A stretch of DNA of 64,000 bases from contig OZ025221.1 in NCBI GenBank assembly GCA_964019055.1, forward strand, positions 7,594,468 to 7,658,467. The letters run 5' to 3'. Below, piece by piece: positions 10,639 through 20,509 of the stretch. The notes under the pieces are model-generated. The model made no database searches. It was given only the letters and a program-made list of their open reading frames with translations, and was not told the DNA's origin. The position numbers were made by a program, and so were the translations under genes. The DNA is from Anthopleura xanthogrammica. Lineage: Eukaryota > Cnidaria > Anthozoa > Actiniaria > Actiniidae. The stretch's first letter is position 1, and the number at the start of each line of letters is the position of its first letter.

Positions 10639-13600
10639 ATTGTGTTCTGCTGCTTCTGCTGATGATGATGATTGTGTTCTGCTGCTGCTGATGAGGATCT
10701 TGATGCTGATAATGATAATGATGATGATTGTTATGACATGATGCTGGTGGTTATGATGATTATTGTGTTAGTGGTGATGATGATGATCTTGATGCTGATA
10801 ATGATAATGATGATGATTGTTATGACATGATGCTGGTGGTTATGATGATATTTTGCCTGATGATGAAGGCGTTGGTGCCCAGTGAGATGTTGACTAATGT
10901 GATGATGCTAATGCTGATGTTACTGATAATGATGATAATGATGTGATATGTGAAGTAAGATGATGATGATGATGATGGATGCAGACCGTCGACAGTGTTC
11001 TGAAACAAGTATAAAAAACAAGACCTGCTTTTTCCGTATGTCTGTAGTATACATGCTTTTTTCATTAAAGAAGAGATATTCCTTGAAACACATTTCAGAA
11101 TCCTTGCCGAGAAGTTAGTGCTGATATTCCAGAGGTACCCATGCCTTGTAGCGACACATCAACAGGATTTAGTAGATTTCATCACAGGATTCAAGAATCT
11201 GGGCTCCGAAAAAGAGGAGTTCTTTATTAACCTGGTTAGTAATCAAAAATGATAGCAATAACTATCATAGAGGGAAAGCTTGTTTTTAGGTAAAATAAAC
11301 ATTTTGATGATGCTGATGATGATGCTGCAGCAGATGATGATTGAGGTCATGATGATGATGTGATAATAACGATGATCTTGCTGCTGCTGATAAGGGTATT
11401 AGTGATGACATTGTGATAATGCGGTTGATGATGGTGCAGATAACAGATGATCTCTCTTTCTAATCTTACTTTGTACTTTGGAAAGAAAACAAGCTTGTCC
11501 CAAAATACTAGCAGTGTACTCCACCTTCAGGTGAACAATATTTTACTACCCTCTGGTTGGTTGTTTTTTCTTTCAGGTGTGGTCGATAGGAGAGTTTGCA
11601 TCCACAGCCTACGAGGGAGGGTGTACAGTACAGATGATTGTACAATATTTTGAGGTATTTAGTTACTGAAATCAATTCAACATTGCCATTTCTCCTTATC
11701 TATAGAGATATTATAGTTAAGTGATGGTGATATTTCTCTTGTTGATGTAGTGAGTCAACAGTGATGATGAGGATGATGATCATGATGATGATGGATGATG
11801 GTGCATGATGATGATCATGATGATGATCATGGTGATGTCAATGATGATGATGAGGAGGAGGAGGAGAAGGAGGAGGAGGAGGAGGAGGAGGAAGAAGAAG
11901 AAGAAGAAGAAGAAGATGTAAATGTTGATGATGATAGTAATGCAATATTCTATTTTCAGACTCTTGAAGCATTAACATATGAAATAGTAATGCAGACATC
12001 TCCAGGAAAGGTACCGCAATGATTCACTAACTTTTCTACTATTTTTCTCCCAGTGATTCTGTTAAACCTTTCTTCCTTGTAGGTGGTGTTTTCTGGAAAA
12101 CTAGTATCCGTGTTCATGTCAGCATTAGCCAAGGTAACATAATCTTATCGTAATCTCACATGTTAAATTTTTGCAGGCAAAAGCTAGCAAAGATCAACTT
12201 GCTCGCCGTTTGTCTTTGCCTCACTTTAGGAGCCATACATTTTAAATTACTGCCCCCTCATACATGTAGAAAACACTTTTATGTTTCCACCAAGGCTAGT
12301 CAGTCCAGAACAATAGTTATTCAAATTGGTCATTATATTTCAATAGTTCCTTTCACAGTTCCCTGTGCCATCTTGAAAGGTTAGCCGTGCCTTTGCATCG
12401 AGACATAACTTGACCCTGCAACGTTAGTCTCTATCATTGCAAGATCACCGTTCTTCTCGCTTCGATGCAAAGGCACAGTGACCTTTCAAGATGGCGCAGG
12501 GAACTATGAAGGGGACTATTCGGTGTATTACAGGGAATAGTTATGAGGATGAGCATGAACAAACTATGTTCTATCAATGTCATCTTCTCACTTCTGATGT
12601 CTCTGTAGCTTGCTTCACGGTGTCAGGATCTGATCCAGAGGGCTATTCTCTGCTGCAGTAAAGTCGTTAGACAAAGACCAGTGAGTAATAATGAATATAC
12701 CTTAATATACTACTTTGAACTCGGCTCGTGCTAACTTTGATTGACGGTAGCCAAAATTCAAGACGACTGGAGTCGTCCAGGTCGCGTTATGGGTGTAAAT
12801 AGGGCTACCTGAGGTCCGCATGACTATTCAGACTTAGACATTTACCATTAACCGTTGATAGTTATAAAAAATTGAAAATATGAGTCCCCGAAAAGTGAAC
12901 AAATAGTTTCAAATTTGATTCGTTTGAGTGTCTGTTCTGTTTTCATTGACCATTAACCTTTGGACAACTTCGTTAGGAATTGCTGTCAGATCCCGAATGT
13001 TATGATGATCTTGTAACGCGGGCTCAGGAACTAATCCAGCTTCTCAAGCTCCCCAAGTAAGTGTGCGTTATTCTTTATTGAGTAGAACAGTTTTCGTATG
13101 ACTATGAAAAACGTACGGCACAGACCGCGTCTTGCGGTGACCGTGTCAGTGCCGTGCCGTGTATGAAAACATTCGACATTCGGTGCCGTGTCCGCGCCGC
13201 GACGTAACCGTGCCGTGTGCCGTGACGTTTCACACCCATACGAAATTTGCTCTATGAGATACTAAAGGAGTACCACAAACACTATGATTGATTGTTTGTT
13301 TGAAGCCGGTGAAGATCAGAGCTTTTATCTCATTTGTATTACAGTGTCGCTCCTGTTATTCTTAACCCTGATGCAGAGTGGATAACTGGAAGGTACGTAG
13401 ATGTGGGACAGTTTTCATGTATGTGACTATCAAATTGATTTGGAACCAATCACATGACAGGATCTTGACATGTAAATGGCTTTCCGTCTGAACCAATCAC
13501 GTAATAGAAACTTGACTCTCAAATGGCTTCCCGTCTGAAATATCCACATAATAGTATCTTGACACTCGAATGGCTTTCCGTCTGAACCAACCACTTAACA

Positions 13601-13720
13601 GTATATTGACACTCGAATGGCTTCCGCAATTATCAAATGTTTTATCTTTGCAGGTGGCACAGGGACAAGAATACTTCGCTCCCTCTCTTGCTACAAACCA
13701 CAAAACTGGTTGTATCTTGA
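3106..13720 (+). CDS. AP5Z1: AP-5 complex subunit zeta-1 (25 exons, complete)
   Basis: The gene encodes the zeta subunit of adaptor complex AP-5, which works with SPG11 and SPG15 in late-endosome to Golgi retrieval. Exons: 3106-3155, 3254-3402, 3799-3980, 4439-4485, 4565-4662, 5142-5254, 5481-5544, 5927-6508, 6613-6650, 7079-7244, 7626-7701, 8028-8130, 8461-8544, 8973-9039, 9200-9332, 9557-9643, 10267-10389, 11099-11234, 11577-11654, 11960-12010, 12083-12133, 12609-12680, 12977-13056, 13345-13392, 13654-13720. All introns are GT-AG and the phases close to 914 codons plus TGA. Family hallmarks in order are KLLCAVILREIGPT, NIYTFSMLRSWLLNTG, ENACEYCLRVLEQSER, FAFEVITFCLDN, SILDLPCLSA, LFSFILRPEA, VWSIGEFAS and the terminal WHRDKNTSLPLLL. 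Exon 8 is long because of a Ser-rich insert with no human counterpart, which explains most of the excess over the roughly 807-residue human protein. The second exon's donor is the least certain. Confidence 0.93.
4110..4365. repeat. Interspersed repeat with GTGGGATATT...TTATCCCACACC blocks
   Basis: It contains two rounds of GTGGGATATT(T/C) with ATGGTGT nearby and TTATCCCACACCA. Similar blocks recur at 22480-22760. It sits in intron 3 of AP5Z1. Class unknown; boundaries approximate. Confidence 0.5.
6735..6924. repeat. Palindromic MITE, family D, copy 1
   Basis: The ends are AGTTCCCTGCACCATCTTGA and TCAAGATGGTGCAGGGAACT, a 20-bp perfect inverted repeat. The complementarity continues inward through CTATCATTGCAAGGTCACCT. 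It lies in intron 9 of AP5Z1. A second copy is at 12357-12505, and an isolated fragment (CCTGCACCATCTTGAAAGG) is near 1068. Confidence 0.85.
7776..7976. repeat. Palindromic MITE, family B, copy 2
   Basis: It shows the family B core (TTCAGACCACATGTCATTCC, then the complementary GAATAACGTGGTCTGAAATG) and sits in intron 11 of AP5Z1, just before exon 12. Confidence 0.8.
8229..8372. repeat. Short inverted-repeat element
   Basis: It begins TTAGGCCCCATTTACATGAG and ends with CATGTAAACGC...AACGGGGCCTAA, which is complementary. The element is about 145 bp and lies in intron 12 of AP5Z1. It is MITE-like, seen once here. Confidence 0.6.
9728..9976. repeat. Foldback element with a GTTGCAT heptamer run
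   Basis: The outer arms are AGCTATTTCAAAAAAAGTTG and, at the far end, CAACCTTTTTTTGAAATAGC. Inside the left arm is a run of the heptamer GTTGCAT (about five), and inside the right arm are diverged complements (ATGCAACATG, CCTGCAACCTGCAAC). It lies in intron 16 of AP5Z1. Confidence 0.75.
10404..10980 (+). repeat. Imperfect GAT/ATG/CTG trinucleotide tract in AP5Z1 intron 17
   Basis: Nearly 600 bp are dominated by GATGAT and GCTGCTGCT triplets. A longer block (GATCTTGATGCTGATAATGA and following) is repeated at about 10695 and 10785. Related tracts occupy introns 18 (11307-11440) and 19 (11757-11933). Confidence 0.85.
11307..11440 (+). repeat. GAT/GCT trinucleotide tract in AP5Z1 intron 18
   Basis: Low-complexity GATGATGATGCTGCAG-type sequence with interruptions, related to the tract in intron 17. 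Confidence 0.7.
11757..11933 (+). repeat. GAT then GAG/GAA trinucleotide tract in AP5Z1 intron 19
   Basis: ATGATGATGAT runs give way to a pure GAGGAGGAG then GAAGAAGAA stretch (about 11850-11915), ending just upstream of the acceptor of exon 20. The Asp/Glu-rich open frame here is intronic and is not coding. Confidence 0.85.
12357..12505. repeat. Palindromic MITE, family D, copy 2
   Basis: The ends are AGTTCCCTGTGCCATCTTGA and TCAAGATGGCGCAGGGAACT, with an inner AGCCGTGCCTTTGCATCGA and its complement. It lies in intron 21 of AP5Z1. It is diverged from copy 1 at 6735-6924 and about 40 bp shorter. Confidence 0.85.
13432..13640 (+). repeat. Tandem ~59-bp repeat in the last AP5Z1 intron
   Basis: About 3.5 imperfect copies of a unit containing AACCAATCAC, CTTGACA(C/T) and AATGGCTTTCCGTCTGA, running up to the final exon. 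Confidence 0.75.
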
Positions 13721-14120
13721 CGATACTATACTACACAAGGTGAAATGTTTCATGTCATGGATTTGCATAGTGTAATTAGAAAACTCCTTTTTCTTAATTC
13801 TATCACCATCCTCAATTTCTAACTGAAATTCATGGGAATATGTTGTTCCTTTCATGGGAATATGTCTCAACGCCAAAAAAAATCGTACGTTTTTTTGTTT
13901 TGTTTATCTGTTTGTGTCAGTTTTTATGTCTGTCTTTCTAACTGACTGTCTGTATCTCTTTATTCAAGGAGACGAAAATAATTTCATAATGATATTTTAT
14001 AAAAATCAGTACCCCAAAAAATCTTAAAACCTTAAAATTATCAACTATAAGTTGAATTTAACATTATGACTACGAATATGAAATAGAGATAGAATTTATT
14101 TAAAATGACCAATTTTATAG

Positions 14121-14126
14121 AATAAA
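14121..14126 (+). terminator. Possible AP5Z1 polyadenylation signal
   Basis: An AATAAA hexamer in AT-rich sequence about 400 bp after the stop codon at 13720. The region 13721-14248 has no other recognisable feature. A chance match is possible. Confidence 0.3.
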
Positions 14127-14248
14127 AATAACAACCTTTGATACAAATATAAATAATAGTATAAACTATAGTTGATAATTATAGATAACTTTTACCTCAG
14201 TATTTAGTTAATTTTACAACACTGGAGTTTTCGGCTATCGAAATTGCC

Positions 14249-14468
14249 AATACTCCAGTTTCGAGTTCTCTCTTACGCTGTGTTAGCTTCAAAACCGTGT
14301 AATATATTCTTTTATTCAGTAACAGCCCGTGGAAATTCAAGAGATCTGTGTGTAAAGAAGACAATAAAAATACTTTGAAATTTCACGAGTTTTATCTAAA
14401 TTTCTGCATAATTTACGCACAATTGAGGCTAACACAGCGTAAAAGAGAACTCGAAACTGGAGTATTTT
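14249..14468. repeat. Palindromic MITE, family A, copy 2
   Basis: Near-identical to 59-280: ends AATACTCCAGTTTCGAGTTC and GAACTCGAAACTGGAGTATT, which here are perfectly complementary. It lies between the convergent AP5Z1 and exchanger genes. Confidence 0.9.
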
Positions 14469-14559
14469 GGTATTTTTTTATGGGATTTTGTTGGATATTT
14501 TTTTTTTGGGGGGGGGGATTCTTTTTTTGTTCCGAATGGTGGGGTATTTGCTTGGCATC

Positions 14560-14960
14560 ATCGCCAGGTCTGCATTAGCGCTGGCCTGGTATCTACTATG
14601 ACCCAGTCCTTTCCTAGGTAGATGTCCCGGATGTTAGGTTTCATCACCAGGTCTCTTAGGTGTGTGTGTGGTGTAGTGCATTAGCGCTGGCCTGGTGTCT
14701 ACTATAACCCAGTCCTCTCCTAGGTAGATGTCCCGGATGTTAGGCTTCATCACCAGGTTTCTTAGTTGTGTGTGTGGTGTAGTGTATTGGCGCTGGCCTG
14801 GTGTCTACTATGACCCAGTACTTTTCGAGGTAGATGCCCGGATATCAGGCTTCATCACCAGGTTTCTTAGTTGTGTGTGTGGTGTAGTCCATTAGCGCTA
14901 GCCTGGTGTCTACTATGACCCAGTCCTTTCCTGGGTAAATGCCCCGGATGGTGGGGAATC
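14560..14960. repeat. Tandem ~106-bp repeat overlapping the exchanger 3' end
   Basis: About 3.6 copies of a unit containing ATTAGCGCTGGCCTGGT, CTACTATGACCCAGTCC and TTCATCACCAGG. Units start near 14573, 14679, 14785 and 14890. The outermost unit is read as coding sequence at the C-terminus of the exchanger gene (stop at 14867-14869). Confidence 0.85.
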
Positions 14961-16993
14961 AGCTTGGCTTCATTGCCGTGACCCCCAGGTCCCCCAGGCA
15001 TAGCCTCTAAGAGTACAGCAATTGATAAACACAAAATATAGACAACAAGCAACACGCACCCTAACCGCTTATCCAAATTCCATTTGTTCAAATGAATAGC
15101 TATCAAAGTAACAAACACCGTCCCAAATAAACAAAGTGCTGTGTAGATAATGTGGCCACTTTGAATGAGCACGACACTGTGTGGGTGCACAATAGTCGTA
15201 GCTAAAAACCAAGGAAGCCCAAGGCACAGAATATCGAAGATATTACTACCAATACAGTTAGCTAGTGCCATGTCTCCCATGCCGTGTTTGGCAACCACGA
15301 GACTGGACACAACATCCGGGACACTTGAGCCGGCGGCAAGGAGAGTCAGCCCCATGATGCATTCTGGGATGCCTAGGGTCTCGCCTATGATTGATACAGT
15401 CCATACTAGAACGTATGAAATCATTGCCATCCATACGATTGATATGAAAAATGTCAGTGGGTACCACGATTCCCATTTCTTTTTTCGACAATCAGGCATC
15501 GTTACGTAGAAGACTGCATGCAACGGCAGCATAATGAGCCACAGGGACCTTTTTAGTAGGGACTCAGGCATGTGAAATGGTGAAGAGGGCTCGAATCCAT
15601 GTACGTGAGAAGTCCCCTCGGTTCCTTCCTCGGAATTTTCCTCGTGTTTTGAAGGTTTTTCTGTTTCTTGTTCATGGGATTCCTTCTCTTTTAATGTCAT
15701 ATCCTTGGTGCTATGTTCTATATTTTGAATCTCATTTTCTGCGTCTTCATCTTTTGGATTTTCATCACTATTTATAAACTTCCTTGGATCCTCCATCTCA
15801 ACCATTTCCATCCCTTTATGAATTCTAAAATACTTGCAATAACTGCCACACATCTTCTCAAAGAGTTGCTCCAGTCTAGTGTTAAAAACCATGATAAGCA
15901 CATAGAAACTATACATCAAAGGAAAGACTAAAGCCTCGTAAAAATGCACCACGTTATCTTGAATAACTATCAACAAACCCGTTAAGTGTACAATATAAAC
16001 GAAGGAATCCCGAATGAGAGGCCATGTGTGAAGAGTAATAACCATCCCAGCACACAATCCACAAACCGCGGTGATGAACAGAATGTTGAACATGGTCGAG
16101 CCTATGATAGTGCCTAGCCCTATATCCCCTTCGTCCATGAATACAGACGCGATAGAGATGCATAGTGTAGGCGTGGAACTCCCCGCAGCCATGAATGTTG
16201 CGCCTGCGACGTCTGTCGGGATACGAAATCTGAAAAAAGAAATCAATTTGTCAAAATGGGACATTTGGGTGGCGTAGTGGTAGTGTACTCGCCTCTCACC
16301 GTACCTTTTGGGTCTCGGGTTCGATTCCTGGACTCGGCATCACATGTGAGCAGGTGGCGTAGAGTTTGTTACGTCTATCCCTTGATTCGAGGGTTTTTCT
16401 CCCTCCGCAAAACCTAACACGCTACTTTATAATTCGATCTGTGAGTTAGCCGTGTCCTGACTTTGATCAGCCCAGAGGTTGTTTCAGCGTTAGATCCGTG
16501 ATATGGCCATGTCCTGACTTAGATCAGCCCAGAGGTTGTTTCAGCGTTCGATCTGTGAGTTAGCCGTGCCCTGACTTTGATCAGCCCAGAGGTTGTTTCA
16601 GGGTTTGATTTGTGAGTTAGTCGTGCACCCAGAGTATGTTGTTTCAGGGTTTGATCTGTAAGATAGCCGTACCCGGTATTTGATCAGCCCAGAGGCGTTA
16701 GCTTATCCCACTCCTTACCTTTTACAAAGCTTTTCCAATGAAGCACAGAAATAATGATCACAGAGAACAGCAAGGGCTGTAAAGCAGTAGAGACTGAGTA
16801 GGAAATGGATAACAACAGCACCATTCCTGCGCTCTTCCAATGTGAACAACGAGTTGTACTGTAGGACACTGATCACTGAGTGTTTAGTGAACGTGCAGTT
16901 GAAGAAGTGTGGTTGTTGATGATGATGAACGTGTAATACACCAAGTGTACGCTCGTTTCTCACAAGCTCCTCCATGGTTTCAGTGGGGAATAT
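14867..16993 (-). CDS. K+-dependent Na+/Ca2+ exchanger (NCKX/SLC24 family), paralogue 1
   Basis: Exons are 16719-16993 and 14867-16229 (minus strand, GT-AG). The first in-frame ATG is at 16975-16973, giving about 540 residues. An AG at 16995-16994 leaves open a further 5' exon. NCKX proteins exchange Na+ for Ca2+ plus K+ at the plasma membrane or organelles. The alpha-1 repeat reads DVAGATFMAAGSSTPTL, then GLGTIIGSTMFNIL. The alpha-2 repeat reads LAAGSSVPDVVSSLVVA, then NCIGSNIFDILCLGLPW. A charged cytosolic loop (Glu/Lys-rich) separates two clusters of hydrophobic helices. The conserved alpha-2 Asp (SVPD) and the Asp of SNIFD are present. The alpha-1 acidic residue (Glu in NCKX, as in SSTPEL) is Thr. 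The last roughly 30 residues, Gly/His-rich, are encoded by a tandem-repeat unit. No signal peptide is evident. Confidence 0.9.
16264..16690 (+). repeat. tRNA-headed SINE with a tandem 3' part, in the exchanger intron
   Basis: The head carries box A (GGTGGCGTAGTGGTAGTGTA) and box B (GGGTTCGATTCC), then CTCGGCATCACATGTGAGCA. The 3' part contains about four tandem copies of a ~63-bp unit (GTGAGTTAGCCGTG...TTTGATCAGCCCAGAGG). It lies antisense within the intron of exchanger paralogue 1. A related copy is on the minus strand at about 58290-58510. Confidence 0.75.
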
Positions 16994-16999
16994 CTGGGG

Positions 17000-18026
17000 G
17001 AAAAAGTAATTTTATAGAAAAAAATATTTAGTTAGGCGCGATGTCAAAACAATCCAAAATGGGACGGGTCCGATTCTATTAATGTTTGGGTCCACAGAAA
17101 TTGGTCATGCTAGTGTTTTGGGTACCCAGCCTACCTGTACAACTTTATTTCGTATCTAGCTATCGTAGGCGAAGTCAAATAATATAAAGATAAAATTTAG
17201 GAGGTGGGTACCGGTAATACCCCCTCCCCCTTTCCCAGAGAAATGCTCGATACTGGGTGTTCGTAGGGACTATTTCTGTACACAAATAAGTTGTTAAGCA
17301 TACATTCAAGCAGACAGTACATTCATTTCTGCGATATGACTTTTAGTTTTGGAGATATTTGAACAAAGAATATCCAGGATTTCACTTCCAGAGGTGGCGG
17401 GTGGGTACCGGGTAACCCATCCCCTCCTCACCCCTCCCCTCTAAATCAGGTCCCGTAAGATAATAATTGTTTTGTCCTTATCCCTAATGAAGAATAATTT
17501 ATCAGTCATACTCATAACGCCGGAGAAGAGACAAAGAAATCATCCAAACTACTCGTAGAATAAAATTTTAATGCCACAGAAAAACTGGATTTTTTAAATG
17601 TTTATTCTACTATGTATTCCTAACAAATGAATCTTTGTTCACTAGGTACTAGCGCACTTATTAATTTACGGTGCAGATAATTTCAGACCATGTCTTATCA
17701 TGGCAAAAAACAACTTGCCGGGTTTGAGAAAAACATTTTCATCATGCAGAGTTATTAGTTAATATGGACGGTCCTGCGCATTGTAAAGAATGTTAAAATA
17801 TCGCCGTACGCAGTTTCATGTAGTAGATATTTATGTTCTGCATGTGATAAATTTATGTGGCTAGTACATGTACATCCCGAACATTTCGATTCACACTGGC
17901 CAGCCAGCATGCAAAGGGTTTGCACATTTCCGTTAACGAGGCTTTGCGGAAATCGTGACCCAAGTAAATCATGATCAAATCTTCATATTTTCATATCTTT
18001 TTTTTGTGTGAAAATTAAATTCGAAA
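17000..18026. other. Intergenic, nothing recognised
   Basis: AT-rich sequence upstream of exchanger paralogue 1 with short G/C-rich patches (GGTGGGTACCGG type at about 17205 and 17395, perhaps an old duplication). I see no gene or defined element. Confidence 0.5.
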
Positions 18027-18222
18027 GATAGACCATATTTGTCTTGGTGTAATGTTTTCCCATTTAAGACCACATCTCATTCCCTAGAGTATCATTTCTT
18101 TGTTTAATGGTCGTAGTTGAGAAAACACATGAATATGGATACAACTTAAACAAAGAATCTTATTCTCAAGAGAATGACAAGTGGTCTGAAATGGCCAAAC
18201 ATTACGCCCGAATGAATAGACC
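18027..18222. repeat. Palindromic MITE, family B, copy 3
   Basis: Contains TTTTCCCATTTAAGACCACA and the complementary GTGGTCTGAAATGGCCAAAC. It directly abuts a family C element, the two sharing the ATAGACCTC border. Confidence 0.8.
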
Positions 18223-18352
18223 TCTTGAAGCACGTCGGAATGCAGCTCAATTTGGAGGGCAAAACAAAAGAATTTCAATCACCTAAGAATTGGAACCTAT
18301 TGCTTTGCCCTCCAAATTGAGCTGCATTCCGACGTGCCGCAAGGGGTCTATT
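18217..18352. repeat. Palindromic MITE, family C, copy 2
   Basis: TAGACCTCTTGAAGCACGTC at one end, GACGTGCCGCAAGGGGTCTA at the other. The interior has AGCTCAATTTGGAGGGCAAA and its complement, with a spacer ATTTCAATCACCTAAGAATT. Confidence 0.85.
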
Positions 18353-18767
18353 ATAATTAGGTATATTGAAACCTATTGTTTATAACGCTTGAGGGAAAAA
18401 TCAGTTCCCTTGGGCCGTAATCAAGACAGAGAACCTCCATTCCTATCAGACTATCAGACTTCTAAGTAACTATTCATAAATGAAAGATCAATTTGTAAAC
18501 GTTTCTAGAAACTATTGTATACGTTAACTTTGTCCTTTAATTTGGTTCTAACTAAAAATCTAAATGTACTAACTTTGTGTCCATGTTTACACTTATTTTG
18601 TAGAACTGGACACACATTTTTGGTATTTTTCTTTTCATTGTTAATCAATAAGCGATTGCGCAGATCACGTGGTCTTTGGCCACCATATTGGATGATATGT
18701 GACGGCCAAAACGTGACTGTCCATGACAGCAGGGTGTCCGTATTAACCAGGTGTCACTTGTGCCACC

Positions 18768-20111
18768 TCAATTGATGCTTCTCAGACAATTGATGCAAGT
18801 AAGCGACTCGATATATGTTGCTACGATGAGAAACAAGAAGTACATGGCCAGAAACCCCACACCAATTCGTACGTTCAACAACCACTTGTTTAAATGAATC
18901 AACAGTATCGTGCAGAAGATGCTTCCGATCAACATGGCCGAGGTGAAGAAGATGTGCTCACTCTGGATAATAACAGGCTGGTTGGGTTGTAGGAAGGCAC
19001 TCTTGATCAGCCATGGGATTCCCAGGCAGAGCATGTCGAATACGTTGCTTCCGATACAATTCGATACCGCCATGTCTCCGCTTCCTTGCTTGGCCACCAC
19101 CAAACTAGCGATGGCATCAGGAAGGCTGCTCCCTGCGGCAAGGAATGTCATGCCCATGACACTTTCTGGGATAGTATAGGTATAACCAATGATGGCAACC
19201 ATCCAGACAAGGAAGTATGAAAGGATAGCCATCCACAGCACTGCTATCGTGAAGGTCACCAAGTAAAACTTCCGCCATGTCTTCTTTCTGCAGTCAGGGA
19301 TAGTGATGTAGAAGAGGATAATGGAAGGAAGTGTGAATGCCCACAGAAGTTTCGCGCATATTCCTTCGGGAGGCGTCAGCCGGGAGGCAGGACTGTCATG
19401 AAAACCCCAGTCGTCGACTTTGTGATCATAGTCTTCTTCTTCCTCGGGTTCTCCACCTTCTTCTCCTTCTTCAGGGTTCTCCTCTTCGGTTTTCTTCTCT
19501 TTTTTCCTCAGTTTGTGTTCCAACTTGTGGCATAACCTCTCAATCCCACTATTGAAATACATAATGATAATGTATATAGAATACACTATAACAAAAACTA
19601 GTCCCTCATGCCAATAAACCTTGTTGTCGTAGATTGATACCATAAGAACGATAACACTGATGACATAAACGAGAGAATCTCGAGCAACGGGATACCATGC
19701 CAACTCTAGAACAGTTCCCGCGCCAATCCCACATAAGGCAATAATAAACAACGTATTGAATATAGTCGAGCCGACAATAGTTCCAAGTCCGATATCTCCT
19801 TCGGTGAAGAATATAGATATTATCGAGATAAATAGAGTAGGAGCAGAGCTCCCTATCGCCATGAACGTCGCTCCTGCCACGTCGGGTTTCAGACCAAGAC
19901 ACTTACTAATTTGGTTCAAGGAAGCAACGAAAAAATCTTCACAGACGACAGTCAAGGCACAAAAAATGTGCATGGAAAAAATCAAATGCAGTACAACACC
20001 ACCGTAGAAGCGTTGGTCTTGGGTTAAGCCATCAGGTGGAAATTCTTTGATATTTGGAGGCCTACAGGCGATGGAGCAGTTGTCTTCGTAAAGTTGATCG
20101 AAAGATGACAT
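18768..20111 (-). CDS. K+-dependent Na+/Ca2+ exchanger (NCKX/SLC24 family), intronless paralogue 2
   Basis: One uninterrupted 447-codon frame from ATG at 20111-20109 to TGA at 18770-18768. Helix cluster 1 holds the alpha-1 repeat (DVAGATFMAIGSSAPTLF, then LGTIVGSTIFNTLF). An acidic cytosolic loop (EEENPEEGEEGGEPEEEEDY) follows. Cluster 2 holds the alpha-2 repeat (FLAAGSSLPDAIASLVVA, then NCIGSNVFDMLCLGIPW). The conserved Asp residues of alpha-2 (SLPD and SNVFD) are present, but Thr replaces the alpha-1 Glu, as in the neighbour. The N-terminus has the family's EFPPDGLTQDQR-type segment before helix 1, and no cleavable signal peptide. It lies head to tail with paralogue 1 (18 kb side upstream). 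Lack of the neighbour's intron suggests intron loss or a retrocopy. I see no poly(A) tail next to its 3' end. Confidence 0.9.
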   Translation of the reverse strand: MSSFDQLYEDNCSIACRPPNIKEFPPDGLTQDQRFYGGVVLHLIFSMHIFCALTVVCEDFFVASLNQISKCLGLKPDVAGATFMAIGSSAPTLFISIISIFFTEGDIGLGTIVGSTIFNTLFIIALCGIGAGTVLELAWYPVARDSLVYVISVIVLMVSIYDNKVYWHEGLVFVIVYSIYIIIMYFNSGIERLCHKLEHKLRKKEKKTEEENPEEGEEGGEPEEEEDYDHKVDDWGFHDSPASRLTPPEGICAKLLWAFTLPSIILFYITIPDCRKKTWRKFYLVTFTIAVLWMAILSYFLVWMVAIIGYTYTIPESVMGMTFLAAGSSLPDAIASLVVAKQGSGDMAVSNCIGSNVFDMLCLGIPWLIKSAFLQPNQPVIIQSEHIFFTSAMLIGSIFCTILLIHLNKWLLNVRIGVGFLAMYFLFLIVATYIESLTCINCLRSIN

Positions 20112-20209
20112 TGCTAGTCGGAGTATGTACCTTTGAAGTGTCCAATTAAAATTCGGATTTTTTTCCCCTCGATAAAAGGTGCCCTAAATTCCGTCGTTCA
20201 AAATAAAAA

Positions 20210-20509
20210 CATGAATCGTCCTTTTTCTTAAATTTGTATCTTGAAGTGTCAGAAAAGCTTCTTTTTAAAAAAAAAAAAAAAAAAAAAGATAATTAGGTCA
20301 GTTAAAAGTCATTAAAATACCAAATATTTTCTTGAGGTTTTGTGTTCTTGACTAAACCACATGAATCGTCCTTTTTCTTAAATTTGTATCTTGAAGTGTC
20401 AGAAAAGCTTCTTTTTTAAAAAAAAAAAAAAAAAAAAAGATAATTAGGTCAGTTAAAAGTCATTAAAATACCAAATATTTTCTTGAGGTTTTGTGTTCTT
20501 GACTAAACC
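20210..20509 (+). repeat. Tandem duplication of a 150-bp unit with a poly(A) core
   Basis: Two nearly identical copies, period 150 bp, each starting CATGAATCGTCCTTTTTC and holding an A-tract of about 20 bp. They lie just upstream of exchanger paralogue 2, within about 400 bp of its ATG. Confidence 0.85.

Noticed and set aside
11795..12022. Asp/Glu-rich 75-codon frame
   Set aside because: Translation of the GAT/GAG tract in AP5Z1 intron 19 that runs into exon 20 through the acceptor site.
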